In this document: piece after piece, positions 28,312 through 38,800 of the stretch
Numbering within the stretch: position 1 is the stretch's first letter
Layout of the letters: every line of letters begins with the position of its first letter
Source: Leptolyngbya sp. KIOST-1
GTDB taxonomy: Bacteria > Cyanobacteriota > Cyanobacteriia > Phormidesmidales > Phormidesmidaceae
Assembly (NCBI RefSeq): GCF_000763385.1
Contig: NZ_JQFA01000005.1
Span: 236,082 to 300,081, forward strand
Direction: 5' to 3'
Length of the DNA stretch: 64,000 nt
Notes under the pieces: model-generated
Told to the model about the DNA's origin: nothing
The model's database searches: none
Seen by the model: only the letters and a program-made list of their open reading frames with translations
Program-made: the position numbers and the translations under genes

Positions 28312-29496
28312 CTAGCGATCCACCGACCCCATAATGATGTCGATGCTGCCCAGAATCGCCATAATGTCGGCTACTTTGACCCCCTTGAGCAGGTGGGGCA
28401 AAATTTGCAGGTTGTTGAAGTCAGCGGCGCGCACCTTGAACCGCCAGGGGAAAATGGTGTCGTTGCCCTTGATGAAGACGCCTAGCTCACCCTTGCCGCT
28501 TTCCAGCCGCACGTAGTGCTCCCCGGCGGGAATTTTGAAGGTGGGAGCGATTTTTTTGCCGATGAACTGGTAGTCAAAGCTGTTCCACTCCGACTTCGGG
28601 CCTTCGGCCATGCGCTTGGCCTCCAGGTTTTCGAAGGGGCCGCCGGGAATCTGGGCACAGGCCTGGCGAATGATCTTGACCGACTCCCGCATTTCGCGGA
28701 TCCGCACCTGGTACCGGGCCATGCAGTCGCCAGCGGTTTCGTAGTGCACCTCCCAGTCAAAGTCGTCGTAGCACTCGTAGTGGTCCACCTTACGCAGGTC
28801 CCACTTGACGCCAGAGCCCCGCAGCATCGGGCCAGACAGCCCCCAGGCGATCGCCTCATCGCGGGTGATGGTGCCAATTCCTTCGATGCGACGGCGGAAA
28901 ATGGGGTTGTTGGTGATCAGCTTTTCGTACTCGTCGACCTTGGGCATGAAGTAGTCGCAGAAGTCGATGCACTTGTCGAGCCAGCCGTAGGGGAGGTCGG
29001 CGGCCACCCCGCCGATGCGGAAGTAGTTGTTGTTGACCATGCGGTAGCCGGTGGCCGCCTCCCACAGGTCATAGATCATCTCCCGCTCGCGGAAAATGTA
29101 GAAGAAGGGGGTCTGGGCACCGACGTCGGCCAGAAAGGGCCCCAGCCACAGCAGGTGGTTGGCAATCCGGTTCAGCTCCAGCATGATCACGCGGATATAG
29201 CTGGCTCGCTTGGGCACCTCGATGTCGGCTAGCTTTTCGGGGGCGTTGACGGTAATGGCCTCGTTGAACATGCCCGCCGCGTAGTCCCAGCGGCTGACGT
29301 AGGGCACAAACATAATATTGGTGCGGTTTTCGGCAATCTTTTCCATGCCCCGATGCAGGTAGCCAATTACCGGCTCGCAGTCGATTACATCTTCGCCGTC
29401 GAGGGTGACAATCAGCCTCAGTACCCCGTGCATCGAGGGGTGGTGAGGACCCATGTTGAGCACCATGGGCTCGGTCTTGGTTTCAATAATTGACAT
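28312..29496 (-). CDS. ndhH: NAD(P)H-quinone oxidoreductase (NDH-1) subunit H
   Basis: A 394-residue subunit, the standard length, of the thylakoid NDH-1 complex (49-kDa/NuoD homologue). It lies in the peripheral arm next to the plastoquinone site and takes part in respiratory and cyclic photosystem I electron flow. Recognisable parts include [11 protein letters not shown] at the N-terminus, Tyr-Leu-His-Arg-Gly-Met-Glu and the C-terminal Asp-Arg. As usual in cyanobacteria, ndhH stands alone. Confidence 0.97.
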   Translation of the reverse strand: MSIIETKTEPMVLNMGPHHPSMHGVLRLIVTLDGEDVIDCEPVIGYLHRGMEKIAENRTNIMFVPYVSRWDYAAGMFNEAITVNAPEKLADIEVPKRASYIRVIMLELNRIANHLLWLGPFLADVGAQTPFFYIFREREMIYDLWEAATGYRMVNNNYFRIGGVAADLPYGWLDKCIDFCDYFMPKVDEYEKLITNNPIFRRRIEGIGTITRDEAIAWGLSGPMLRGSGVKWDLRKVDHYECYDDFDWEVHYETAGDCMARYQVRIREMRESVKIIRQACAQIPGGPFENLEAKRMAEGPKSEWNSFDYQFIGKKIAPTFKIPAGEHYVRLESGKGELGVFIKGNDTIFPWRFKVRAADFNNLQILPHLLKGVKVADIMAILGSIDIIMGSVDR

Positions 29497-29711
29497 AGGG
29501 GCTACCCAATGGCCAAAGTACGGTTCTGCTATATCTTTGAGTATCTTAATGGGTATCGCCTAAGTTTGCGATACAGGTTGCGACACAGGGGCTGTCATCA
29601 TTTCGCTGGTGATGGCCGCCGAGACGGCGGCTACAACCCCTAGCCTTTCTGAAGGCGAAGGATTGTAGCCGGAATGGATAACACGCCCTGGGGCAAGGAT
29701 TGAGATTGCTG

Positions 29712-30596
29712 ATGGCAGAGCCAGAGTTTAGTCATGTGCCGGTGCTGCCTGAGTCGGTGATCGAAGGACTTAATATTCAGCCCGGCAGGCGCTATTTGGA
29801 TGCTACGGCGGGGGGTGGAGGCCACAGTCGCCTGATTTTAGAGGCGGACCCGACGGTGAGCCTGGTGGCGATCGACCAGGATGCCACGGCGATCGCGGCT
29901 ACCCGCGCCAACCTGGCCGAGTTTGGCGATCGGGCCAGCCTCTGGCACGGCAACTTTGCCGACTTCACGCCTGGGGGAGCGGCTTTTAGCGGTATTCTGG
30001 CCGACCTGGGGGTGAGTTCGGTGCAGCTGGATCGCGGCGATCGCGGCTTTAGCTTTCGGCACCCCGCCCCCCTCGACATGCGCATGGACCCGCGCCAGGT
30101 CCTCACTGCCGCCGATATCGTCAACCACTGGGACGAAACCGAGCTGGCCAATCTGATCTACACCCTTGGCGAAGAGCGACTTTCGCGCCGGATTGCCCGC
30201 AAAATTGTCGATCAGCGCCCCTGGCAAACCACCACCGACCTAGCCGAGGCAATTGCCGCCTGCGTGCCCCGCAGCTACCGCTACGGCCGCATTCACCCCG
30301 CCACCCGCACCTTCCAGGCCCTGCGGATTGCGGTCAACCGCGAGCTGGAGGTGCTAGAAACCCTGCTGAAGCTGGCCCCCACCTGGCTGGCCCCAAGGGG
30401 ACGACTGGTGATCATCAGTTTTCACAGCCTCGAAGATCGGCTGGTTAAGCATTCACTCAAAAACTCCCCCGACCTCAAGGTGATCACCAAAAAACCTGTC
30501 ATTGCAACCGACGCTGAAGTCAGCCAAAACCCCCGGGCGCGCTCGGCCAAACTGCGGGTAGCCGAGCGGATTGTGACGCTATCGCCTATCGATTAG
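29712..30596 (+). CDS. rsmH: 16S rRNA (cytosine-1402-N4)-methyltransferase
   Basis: A SAM-dependent methyltransferase of 294 residues from the ATG at 29712; the frame is open from a TTG at 29700, but the ATG gives the family-typical N-terminus (His-Val-Pro-Val-Leu). Motifs: [10 protein letters not shown] (SAM binding), [15 protein letters not shown] and Ile-Ser-Phe-His-Ser-Leu-Glu-Asp-Arg. It modifies the ribosomal P-site. It is not in a dcw cluster here. Confidence 0.96.
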   Translation: MAEPEFSHVPVLPESVIEGLNIQPGRRYLDATAGGGGHSRLILEADPTVSLVAIDQDATAIAATRANLAEFGDRASLWHGNFADFTPGGAAFSGILADLGVSSVQLDRGDRGFSFRHPAPLDMRMDPRQVLTAADIVNHWDETELANLIYTLGEERLSRRIARKIVDQRPWQTTTDLAEAIAACVPRSYRYGRIHPATRTFQALRIAVNRELEVLETLLKLAPTWLAPRGRLVIISFHSLEDRLVKHSLKNSPDLKVITKKPVIATDAEVSQNPRARSAKLRVAERIVTLSPID

Positions 30597-30781
30597 AGCC
30601 GCCGCTGTCCCTGGTATTGATGCCCCAAGGACTGAAAACGTATTTGAAACAACAATTTAGAAATTTAAAGTAAAGATTAAAATTAATTCGCAAAAAATAG
30701 ACTTGTCTCATACTTGCTTCATCTAAACTTAAAGGGTAGGAAAATCCTCCTGCCCAACAAAAGTCTTTATAACAACCCACC

Positions 30782-30967
30782 ATGAATACCCTAAACGACG
30801 GCAAATACCGTTACTCTGTGCTGCCTGGCACCAGAGACCATCGCGGTTTTTTTATTCAAGAAACCACCTACGAACTGGTTGATGTCAGCGATGCCGGATG
30901 GGCTCGCATCTGTCTAGACAGCGCGGCCTGCTACTACGTCGATCCGGCTCAACTCAAAGCCTTTTGA
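30782..30967 (+). CDS. Small conserved-looking protein, unknown function
   Basis: A 61-residue soluble protein with a balanced composition, Gly-Phe-Phe-Ile-Gln-Glu-Thr-Thr-Tyr-Glu and Asp-Ser-Ala-Ala-Cys-Tyr-Tyr. It lies in an AT-richer stretch that should hold its promoter. No ribosome site is obvious. The composition looks coding and no other frame there does. No family recognised. Confidence 0.55.
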   Translation: MNTLNDGKYRYSVLPGTRDHRGFFIQETTYELVDVSDAGWARICLDSAACYYVDPAQLKAF

Positions 30968-31028
30968 GGGCTGTTGAACGGATTGTTCACCCTGCCAAAA
31001 ATCTGCATATAAAAGGTTGCCAACCCCA

Positions 31029-31232
31029 ATGACTACAGCAACTCGAACGTTCGCGGTCTACGTGTCTGACATTGCCATTGATCTATGCGACTACGGCAGC
31101 CAGTATGCTGGCGATGGACGTTTAGTTTGTCGGCAGCGAAACTACGACAGCCTGTTTAGATTTGCAAAAAACCTGGCGCTAAATCGGGCCATTCCCCTCC
31201 GGGACTACACGCGATCGGCTGTGCAATATTAG
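31029..31232 (+). CDS. Small hypothetical protein
   Basis: A 67-residue frame from the ATG at 31029 (an upstream frame start at 31017 adds four residues). Soluble, with Cys-Asp-Tyr-Gly-Ser-Gln-Tyr-Ala-Gly-Asp-Gly-Arg and an Arg-rich C-terminus. It is 61 nt after the preceding small gene on the same strand, so they may share a transcript. Coding character is moderate. Confidence 0.5.
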   Translation: MTTATRTFAVYVSDIAIDLCDYGSQYAGDGRLVCRQRNYDSLFRFAKNLALNRAIPLRDYTRSAVQY

Positions 31233-31530
31233 TGGCGAAGAGGGCCTGACGGTTGCAGATTTTTATACCTTTTAGTAGGGGGCTCTGAGTCGAACTGGGC
31301 TCTACGCTCTACAATTAAGGCTCTGACCCGGGGCGCGGGTGAGCTTGCACCAAATCCGCTTGGCGGAAATCCCAATTCAACCCAGGGATCGCGTAGGGAG
31401 ATTGCGCGGCAACGCTCCTGCGAGCCGGGTACACGCAGAGAAGGGTTGGTGCTCAATCGGCCTGGGGCATTGGTTCCCCCTGGCCCTGGTTGGACAGACG
31501 CTGTTGTTATAAATCCCCTTAGATTTCGCC

Positions 31531-32079
31531 GTGAAAACCTTTTCGGAAGCAGTTGAGAGGGGCGAAGTCACCCCAGCCGAGGCGCTGGCGCTGTTCGACA
31601 GTCTCGATGCGGTCGGGATTGACAGTATGATGGGCGCCTGGAAAGGGGCGAGCTTTCCCACCCAGCACCCCTTAGACGGTGCTCTGGAGGCCTTTCACTG
31701 GTATGGCAAACGGTTTGAAACCGCTGACGATGTCCATCCGCTGGTATTTGAGACTCTCGGGGGCGGCACCACCAGCGTCAATCCCCTCTGGGCGCTACCC
31801 CTACTCCCCTGGCTCGATCGCTGGCCCCTGCCCAAGGCCTCAGCCCTGGGCCATTTATTTCAGCTGGGCATTGTCCTATTTTCGACGGATCGCTCCTGTG
31901 CCCGCCTGCGGATGACGACCTTCCGCGGCAAGGAAAGCGCCACCATGATCTACGACACCCTGCCCATCAACGATGTTTTTCGTAAGGTTGATGACCATAC
32001 CCTGCTAGGGCTGATGGACTTGAAGGGGGCAACACAACCGTTCTTTTTCCTGCTGCACCGTCAGTACCCTAGTCAGTAA
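31531..32079 (+). CDS. GXWXG/DUF4334 domain protein
   Basis: A 182-residue protein with the GXWXG motif (Met-Met-Gly-Ala-Trp-Lys-Gly, about 35-41) followed by the DUF4334 region (Asp-Thr-Leu-Pro-Ile-Asn-Asp-Val-Phe-Arg-Lys-Val and Leu-Leu-Gly-Leu-Met-Asp). The two domains commonly occur together, with a lipocalin-like predicted fold; function is unknown. The start is a GTG at 31531. Confidence 0.88.
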   Translation: MKTFSEAVERGEVTPAEALALFDSLDAVGIDSMMGAWKGASFPTQHPLDGALEAFHWYGKRFETADDVHPLVFETLGGGTTSVNPLWALPLLPWLDRWPLPKASALGHLFQLGIVLFSTDRSCARLRMTTFRGKESATMIYDTLPINDVFRKVDDHTLLGLMDLKGATQPFFFLLHRQYPSQ

Positions 32080-32161
32080 CCTAGCGATGCTGGGAAGGAC
32101 ATTGTCCCACAGGCTAATATAGCCATCGCCAGAACGGTTTGGACATGGCCAATGCCCCTGA

Positions 32162-32243
32162 AGCGATGGCTATAGGCCATTGCGCCGCCCCAGTTTTTGC
32201 CTTTGGAAGAGGCTAATGTCCTAAGCGCAATAGCCATCGCTAT
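32162..32243. mobile_element. MITE-like element, copy A
   Basis: An 82-bp element bounded by the inverted repeat AGCGATGGCTAT ... ATAGCCATCGCT, with inner arms GCCATTGCGC / AAGCGCAAT also complementary. A second 82-bp copy lies at 41151-41232 with about three quarters identity by eye, best at the ends. No ORF. The size, ends and copy number indicate a non-autonomous miniature transposable element. Confidence 0.75.
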
Positions 32244-32388
32244 GGTTGGCCGCCAGAGCCCTTAGAATTTGCAAGACGGTCCGTCAGCGGCGGTTACCGC
32301 CCTTCATTGGGCCATCCACAGGAGCCCCCCATGCCCGCGTGGATCCTTACCCGTGCGGGTATGGCGAGTTGATCGCACCCTGGCCTGC

Positions 32389-32404
32389 TATAGCCATCGC
32401 TATA
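32389..32404. repeat. Solo MITE terminus
   Basis: TATAGCCATCGCTATA, the terminal sequence of the 82-bp element arranged as a short palindrome. It is likely a deletion remnant. Similar single ends occur near 32118, 34153 and 42938. Confidence 0.55.
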
Positions 32405-32628
32405 AGTTGGCTTCAGGGCAATTGTTTGCGTTCAGGATAGAGATCCGTAGGGCTGCTCTGGTTAGGGCTTGTTTGGCGGCATGCCGTTGAGGGGAGAGCA
32501 ATGAATCCAGGAGCGACACCACAGGCATTTCTTGGATCGGTAACGGTCTAAACTTACGGATAGCAAGTTTTAGAGGAGGGTAGTAACCATTACAATCGCC
32601 TACTGATTACGGAGTGAGTTCCTGAGCT

Positions 32629-34089
32629 ATGTCGCACGAGTCTGCGCTAGTAGGCCAGAGAGAACGGCCAAAAGAAATTCTGGTGGTCGATGACACCCCT
32701 AACAATCTGCGACTATTGCTGCAGGCGCTGTCTTCGGAGGGGTATGTGGTTTGCTGTGCCAAAAGTGCTGCCCTGGCCCTGACCCGGGTACAGACCGCGC
32801 TGCCCGATATGGTCTTGCTGGACATTCGGATGCCCCAGATGAATGGGTACGAACTGTGCCAATGGCTCAAGGCCAATGCCAGAACCCGCGAGATTCCGAT
32901 CATCTTTCTCAGTGTGGTCGATGCTGTGGAGGATAAGGTGAGAGCCTTTGGGCTGGGAGCGGTGGACTACATTGCCAAACCCTTTCAAATTGAGGAGGTT
33001 TTGGCACGGGTCAGCTATCACTTTCAGACCCAGCAACTGCACACTCGCCTGCAGAATGAAAACAATCGACTGTGCCAGGAAAATGCGGTTCAGCAGCGAT
33101 CGCTCACCCGCATAGAGCAGTCCTACCAGTTGCTCAACCAGGTACTAAACTCCCTGGCCGACGGCATTGCAGCCTTCAGGGCTATTCGCAACCGGCAGGG
33201 CAAAATTGAAGATTTTGATTGCCTGGTGGGCAATGCGGCCTTGGCCCAGTGGCTAGGGCGATCGCCCGCCGACCTGGCTGGGACTACCCTCTCCGAACTA
33301 CTGAGCAACTCTCCCCACGACAACCTGCTGGATCTGTTTATTCAGGTGGTTGAGCGGCATGAGTCGCTTCAGTATGAGCTACTCTGCGAACCCAACGGCG
33401 ACATTCCGCTGTGGTTTGAGCTGATGGCCACCCGCCTGGGCGATGGTTTGGTGGCCCGCCTGAGAGACATCTCCCAGTACAGCCAGGTCGTCAACCAACT
33501 GCAGACAACCATTGCCGAGCTGCAGGTGTTGACCACCCAGGATGGGTTGACTCAGGTAGCCAATCGGCGGGCCTTTGACCAATACCTGCAGGCGGAGTGG
33601 CTGCGCCTGGCCCGCCTCCAGGCGCCGGTCGCTTTGATTATGGGCGATATCGATCGATTTAAGCGCTTTAACGACCTGTACGGCCACGGGGTTGGGGATG
33701 AGTGTCTGCGGCAGGTGGCCGAGGCGATCGCTTCGGTGGTCAAGCGTCCGGCCGATATGGTAGCTCGCTACGGCGGGGAGGAATTTGCCATTCTGCTGCC
33801 CCACACCAATTTGCAGGGGGCAGCCCAGGTGGCCGAGCAGGTCCAGGGGGCGATTGCCGAACTGCGGCTGGTAGTACCGCGCCCGGAGTTTGAGCAAGTT
33901 AGCCTGAGCCTGGGAGTCGCCAGCCAGATTCCCAGCCTGTCCCAACCTGTCGATCGGCTGCTGGAAGCAGCCGACAGAGCCCTCTACCGGGCTAAGGGAC
34001 AGGGGGGTAACCAGACCTGCCTGAGTGTTTTGGGCGATGCCTTCCCCGCGGAGACGAGCTGCGAAGCGGCTTACAACGAAGAGGAATAG
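32629..34089 (+). CDS. Response regulator diguanylate cyclase (REC-PAS-GGDEF)
   Basis: A 486-residue protein. The receiver (about 15-135) has phospho-acceptor Asp65 in Leu-Leu-Asp-Ile-Arg-Met-Pro and the conserved Lys in Ala-Lys-Pro-Phe. A short coiled coil and PAS-like sensor (about 165-290) follow. The GGDEF domain (about 300-465) has an active Gly-Gly-Glu-Glu-Phe (382-386). It should make c-di-GMP when phosphorylated, probably by the nearby hybrid kinase. An inhibitory RxxD-type site is not obvious. Confidence 0.93.
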   Translation: MSHESALVGQRERPKEILVVDDTPNNLRLLLQALSSEGYVVCCAKSAALALTRVQTALPDMVLLDIRMPQMNGYELCQWLKANARTREIPIIFLSVVDAVEDKVRAFGLGAVDYIAKPFQIEEVLARVSYHFQTQQLHTRLQNENNRLCQENAVQQRSLTRIEQSYQLLNQVLNSLADGIAAFRAIRNRQGKIEDFDCLVGNAALAQWLGRSPADLAGTTLSELLSNSPHDNLLDLFIQVVERHESLQYELLCEPNGDIPLWFELMATRLGDGLVARLRDISQYSQVVNQLQTTIAELQVLTTQDGLTQVANRRAFDQYLQAEWLRLARLQAPVALIMGDIDRFKRFNDLYGHGVGDECLRQVAEAIASVVKRPADMVARYGGEEFAILLPHTNLQGAAQVAEQVQGAIAELRLVVPRPEFEQVSLSLGVASQIPSLSQPVDRLLEAADRALYRAKGQGGNQTCLSVLGDAFPAETSCEAAYNEEE

Positions 34090-34330
34090 GTCTCTTCTCC
34101 GGCCCTACGGCCTCCCGTTGGCCCCAGAAACCTGACCCCCAAAATTTAGGCGATGGCTATAGATCCAGAAAAAAGTGATCCAGAAAAATGTTCTGGTTTC
34201 ACAAGATTGTCACAGTTATTTTTCATTATGGAGATGTTCCTGAACAATCGACTTTCTCGATAGGCGGGTCATAGCCAATTACCCTCAATAGTTAGGGTGT
34301 TGGCCCTGGCCCGCCTTTATCGTTACCTGT

Positions 34331-35576
34331 ATGTACCCTTCTCCTACAACAGCTCCAACGACGATCCTGTGCCTGGCCTGTGAAACAGCCTCCGAAGCGC
34401 TTGTTTATCAGTGGCTGGGAGATTCCGCCTATTTCCGGGTCGAATTTGTGGAAAATCTCGACGGGTGCAGGCCGGGAAACAGGCCTATCCCCGATGTCAT
34501 TCTGCTGGACAGCCGAGCTGGAAGCGGGAGCCTAGCTACCCTGTCCTCCCAGTGGCCCACCGCTGGGGTAGTCGTCCTGCTCGAACCAACCCAGGCCGAA
34601 GACGCTATGACCTGGCTAACAGAGGGGGCGGACGATTACTTGATCAAGACTCAGGTTACTCAGGTCCGCCTTACCCATACGGTACAGCAACTGGCGCTGC
34701 GAGCCCAGACAATAGCCCAGCGGGTGGAGGCCTGCACAGCTGAGCTCAGACAGGCCAAAGAAACCGCCGAAGCCGCCAATCGGTTAAAAGACCGGCTGAT
34801 TGCCGACCTGGGCCACGATCTGCGCCCCCCCCCTCAACAATATTTTGCGCCTCAGCCAACTGCTGGTTGAAGATACAGCGCTACCGGCCCAGCATCAGGA
34901 GGGGGCCAACCTGATCTACAACAGCGGTGAGCACCTGCTCAGTCTGATCAATGACATGCTGGGGATGGCGAAGAAGTGGGTAACAGAACCACTGCCCCCA
35001 GGCCAGCGAGTGGTGGCCCTGGCTTCGGACCAGCCGCCCTGTCGCATTTTGATTGTGGAAGAGGACTGGACCAGCCGGGTGCTGTTGCAGACGCTGCTGG
35101 CCCCGCTGGGGTTTGATCTGCGGGTGGCCACCAACGGGGATGAGGCGATCGCGATTTGGGCGGCATGGCAACCTCACCTGATCTGCATGGACCTGCAGAT
35201 GACGGCGATGGATGGCTACGAAACCACCCGTCGCCTGCGCCACATAGAGCAAAGCCAGCTACGGCCCGAAACGCCGATGGAGCAGTTTAAACCGACCAAA
35301 ATTATTGCCCTGGCCGCCAGGGCTGGGGAGGGCTACCTTAGCGCCCTGGCCGTTGGCTGTGATGATGTTGTGTCCAAACCTCTCAATGCCGGCGTTATGC
35401 TTCAAAAGATAGCCGCCCACCTGGCGATCGAATACCGCTATGGCTTAGAAACTGATGGGCCAGGGTCTGGGGGGCCAGACGGCTCCAGTCCGCTGGAGGG
35501 ACCACCAAAGCCTCCGCAGGAGCGGGCGCTAGACGAGGGTACCGGGAGCCAGGGGTGGGGCCTCCGGAACGGCTAA
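34331..35576 (+). pseudogene. Frameshifted receiver-DHp-receiver kinase remnant
   Basis: Two frames (34331-34870 and 34800-35576) together encode one protein: a degenerate receiver (about 1-115), a coiled coil, a DHp domain with Gly-His-Asp-Leu-Arg-Pro-Pro, then a receiver with Met-Asp-Leu-Gln-Met. The frame changes at a run of nine C (34825-34833); eight C would restore Arg-Pro-Pro-Leu-Asn-Asn-Ile-Leu. The HATPase domain expected between DHp and the last receiver is absent, so even the corrected protein could not autophosphorylate. It resembles the end of the neighbouring hybrid kinase and is probably a decaying paralogue. Confidence 0.85.
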
Positions 35577-35898
35577 CCGCTTGCGACTCCAGAGAGAGCA
35601 CTGGGGCCCAGGTAAATCAGGCAACTGAAGGCTATAGCCCTGGACTTGGGAATTATCCTAGAAGGCAGTGAACTCTGGTTGGGTACATTGCCGACCTCGC
35701 ACAGTTCCTGACTGCGCTGGTCAGCGGTTGAAGCTACCCTCAGGGTCGAGTCGCCGTCGGGGGGGCCTGAATGTCAACGGCTCAGTTTGACGGTTGAGGG
35801 GAAGCGGTTTCTACGCTTTGGCCCTGTCTGCATGGGCGGTAGCGCCGCCGTCTGGTCGGCTTATTTCCCTAACGCTTTCAATCCCGGCTCCCCTGCCC
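35577..35898. other. Intergenic region before the hybrid kinase
   Basis: About 320 nt without a recognisable gene, terminator or RNA. The kinase frame is open from 35794, but the sequence between 35794 and 35898 encodes an unnatural N-terminus, so I treat it as leader. Confidence 0.5.
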
Positions 35899-38800
35899 AT
35901 GGCTACTATTCTCTGTGTGGACGACAATGCGCTGACGCCAGCCTTCGTGGAGGCGCAGCTGACAGAGGCCGGGCTGAGCTATCGAATGGCGATCGCGACG
36001 AACGCCACCGAGGCGATCGCCCAGATTGAGGCGATCGACGGCGCCGAGGCCGAGGTGCCGCTGGCGATCGTCAGTCAGGCCCTGGTGGCCGCCGACTGGC
36101 TCGCAGCCTTCCACCACCGTTGGCCCCGGGCTTTAGTGGTGCTGTTGGAGAGCGCAGGGGCACAATCCCCCCAATCCACCCCTGGGCTGGCGCTCCTCGC
36201 CCAGATATTTCCCGCTATCTCTGGCCAGATCTGCGGCTATGTGGCCCAGCCCTGGTCTGGGCCTGGCCTGCGGCTGACGGTGGTTGAGGCGCTGCGGCGC
36301 TACCGCTACGAGCAGGAGATAGCCCAACTCCAGGCCGATCTGAGCGACTGTCGCCAGCAGGTTGACCAGGTCAGCCAGCTCGACCGTCAGCTGGCCGCCC
36401 CCGCCCCCGCCAACTGCCTCCAGACCGCCAAAGCGCTGCGGGACAGCGAGGCCCACAGGCGCGCCATTCTGGCGGCGGTGCCGGATGTGATGACGGTGCT
36501 GACCGACGAGGGGCAGTATGTCGATTTTTCGTTTAACCAGTTTGCTGGCGAGCTGATTTCCATCGATGCCGATTGCATTGTGGGCTCCTACCTGAGCGAT
36601 ATTTTTCCGGCGGACTTGGCCCAGCAGTGGCTTGCCACCATTCAGCTCACCCTGGCGACCAAACAGCCCCAGCGCTTTGAGCAGCAGCTGCGCTTCGGCG
36701 ATCGCCTCCAGTACGAGGAGGTGCGGATTGTCCCCTACCAGGATCATTGGGTGCTGGCGATGGTGCGGGACATCAGCGATCGCCAGCAGATTGAAGCGGC
36801 TCTGCAGCAGAGTCAGGAGCAGCTGCGGGTGGCCCTGGAGTTTGGCCAGATCGCCATCTGGACCTGGGATGGGGCGACCGAGCAGGTGAGCTGGAACGAC
36901 CAGGCCTACCGGCTGATGGGGGTATCGCCCGGCCCTCAGCTGCCGACCTATGACGACTGGTTCCAGGCCATTCACTCCGACGATCGCGCGGCTGTGTTGG
37001 CAGACATGGAGCAGGCGATCGCCACCCAACAGCCCTTCACCCTGGAATATCGGGTGCGGTGGCCCGATGGTACCCTGCGCTGGGTCGCGGACCGGGGCCG
37101 GGGGGTCTATACGGAGGCGGGAGAAATCCTTCGGGCCGCCGGCGTGATGTACGACATCACCGCCCGCAAGCAGGCTGAACTGGCCCAGCAGGAGAGTGAG
37201 CGCCGCTATCGACGCCTGCTGGACACCGCCAACGAGGGGGTTTGGGTGGTTGACGCCGACAGCCGCACCACCTTTGTGAACCCCAAAATGGCCACCATGC
37301 TGGGCTATACCACCGACGAAATGCTGGGCCAGCCGGTGTTTCACTTTATCGACGAGGTGGATTGGGATCTGGCCCAGCGCCAGATCGAGCAACTGAAGCA
37401 GGGCAATGGTGACCAGCTGGACTTCAAGTTTCGGCACAAGGGCGGGGGTGAGGTGTGGGCGCTAGTCTCGATCAGCCCCATGTTTGACGACCACCAGTAC
37501 GTGGGTGCCCTCGGTATGCTCACCGACGTGACGGCCCGAAAGGCCGCGGAGCAAGCCCTGGCGCAGACCGAAGACCGCTACCGCCGCGCCACCCAGGCGT
37601 CAAAAACCGGGGTCTGGGAGCTGGACCTAAAAACCGGCTTCCTCTACGTTGACCCCAGCATCAAAGCCACAGTGGGCTACAGCGACGCTGAAATCACCCC
37701 CGATCTGGAAAATTGGCAGCAAAATATTCACCCCGACGACGTGGCCTTGATGAAGAGCAGCTTTGATGCCTTGATCAGGGGCAATCTTCCTAGCTATGAG
37801 CAGGAATACCGCGTTCAGCACAAAGATGGATCGCTGGTTTGGATGCTGTCGCGGGGGCAGCTGCACCTGGACGAGCAGGGTCAGCCAGCGACTTTTTTGG
37901 GCACCACGACCGATATTACCGACCTGAAGCAGGCGGAGCTGGCGCTGCATCAGCTCAACAACGAGCTGGAGCAGCGGGTGCAGGAGCGCACCCAGGAGCT
38001 TCAAAAACTGGCGGCGATCGTCGAGAACAGCCCCGACCTGATTGCCATGGCCAGTCTTGAGGGCGATCTGCTCTACCTGAATCGGGCTGGGCAGCGGCTG
38101 TTGGACCTGACACCAGACGACATAGTGGGCAACCCCATGACAACCGTACTCACTGAGGTGGCGGCAGCTCAGCTCGAGCAGGAGGCCCTGCCCCTGGTGA
38201 TGGACCAGGGCTACTGGCAGGGAGAGTCAATGCTTCGCCATGGCCAAACGGGGGCGGCGATCCTGGCTGAGCAGGCCCTATTCCTGGTGCGCGATCCTGA
38301 GTCGCAGGCTCCCCTCTGTATGGCCACCATCGGTCGGGACATTCGCGATCGCAAGCGGGCTGAGCAGGCCCTGCGCGAGAGCGAAGAGCGCTTCCGCAGC
38401 ACCTTTGAGCAGGCGGCCCTTGGCATTATCGAAACCGACCTGAACGGGCACATCGTCAAGATCAACCAGAAGTTTTGCGAGTTGCTGGGCTACTCGGCCG
38501 CAGAGCTACTGTCCAAAACCTACATGGACTTAACCCACCCCAGCGATGTCGATGCGGACAACGACAATGTGCGCCGTTTGCTCAGCGGCGAGCAAACGGC
38601 CTATGTCCTGGAGAAGCGCTACCTGCACCGCGACGGGACGGTCATCTGGGTCAGCTTGGCAGTCTCAATTGTCCGCGACGGGCTGGGGCGTCCCCAGTAC
38701 CTGCTGGGGGTTGTCCATGATATTCGCGATCGCAAGCGGGCCGAGCACGCCCTGCGCGAAAGCGAGGAGCGCTTCCGGGCTACCTTTGAGCAAGCGGCGG

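Larger units (their letters stand above)
32080..32628. other. Intergenic region crowded with MITE-end fragments
   Basis: 549 nt without a convincing gene. It holds one complete 82-bp element (32162-32243) and isolated copies of its terminal sequence: TATAGCCATCGC (near 32118) and TATAGCCATCGCTATA (32389-32404). The far end carries the promoter region of the cyclase gene. Small open frames (32246-32490) are built from repeat sequence and look spurious. Confidence 0.65.

Noticed and set aside
30586..30804. 72-codon minus-strand frame in the AT-rich gap.
   Set aside because: Overlaps the rsmH end and the start of the small plus-strand gene; composition typical of chance AT-rich frames.
31229..31661. 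Minus-strand frames opposite the start of the DUF4334 gene.
   Set aside because: Composition (Ser/Arg/Pro) and lack of start signals indicate shadows.
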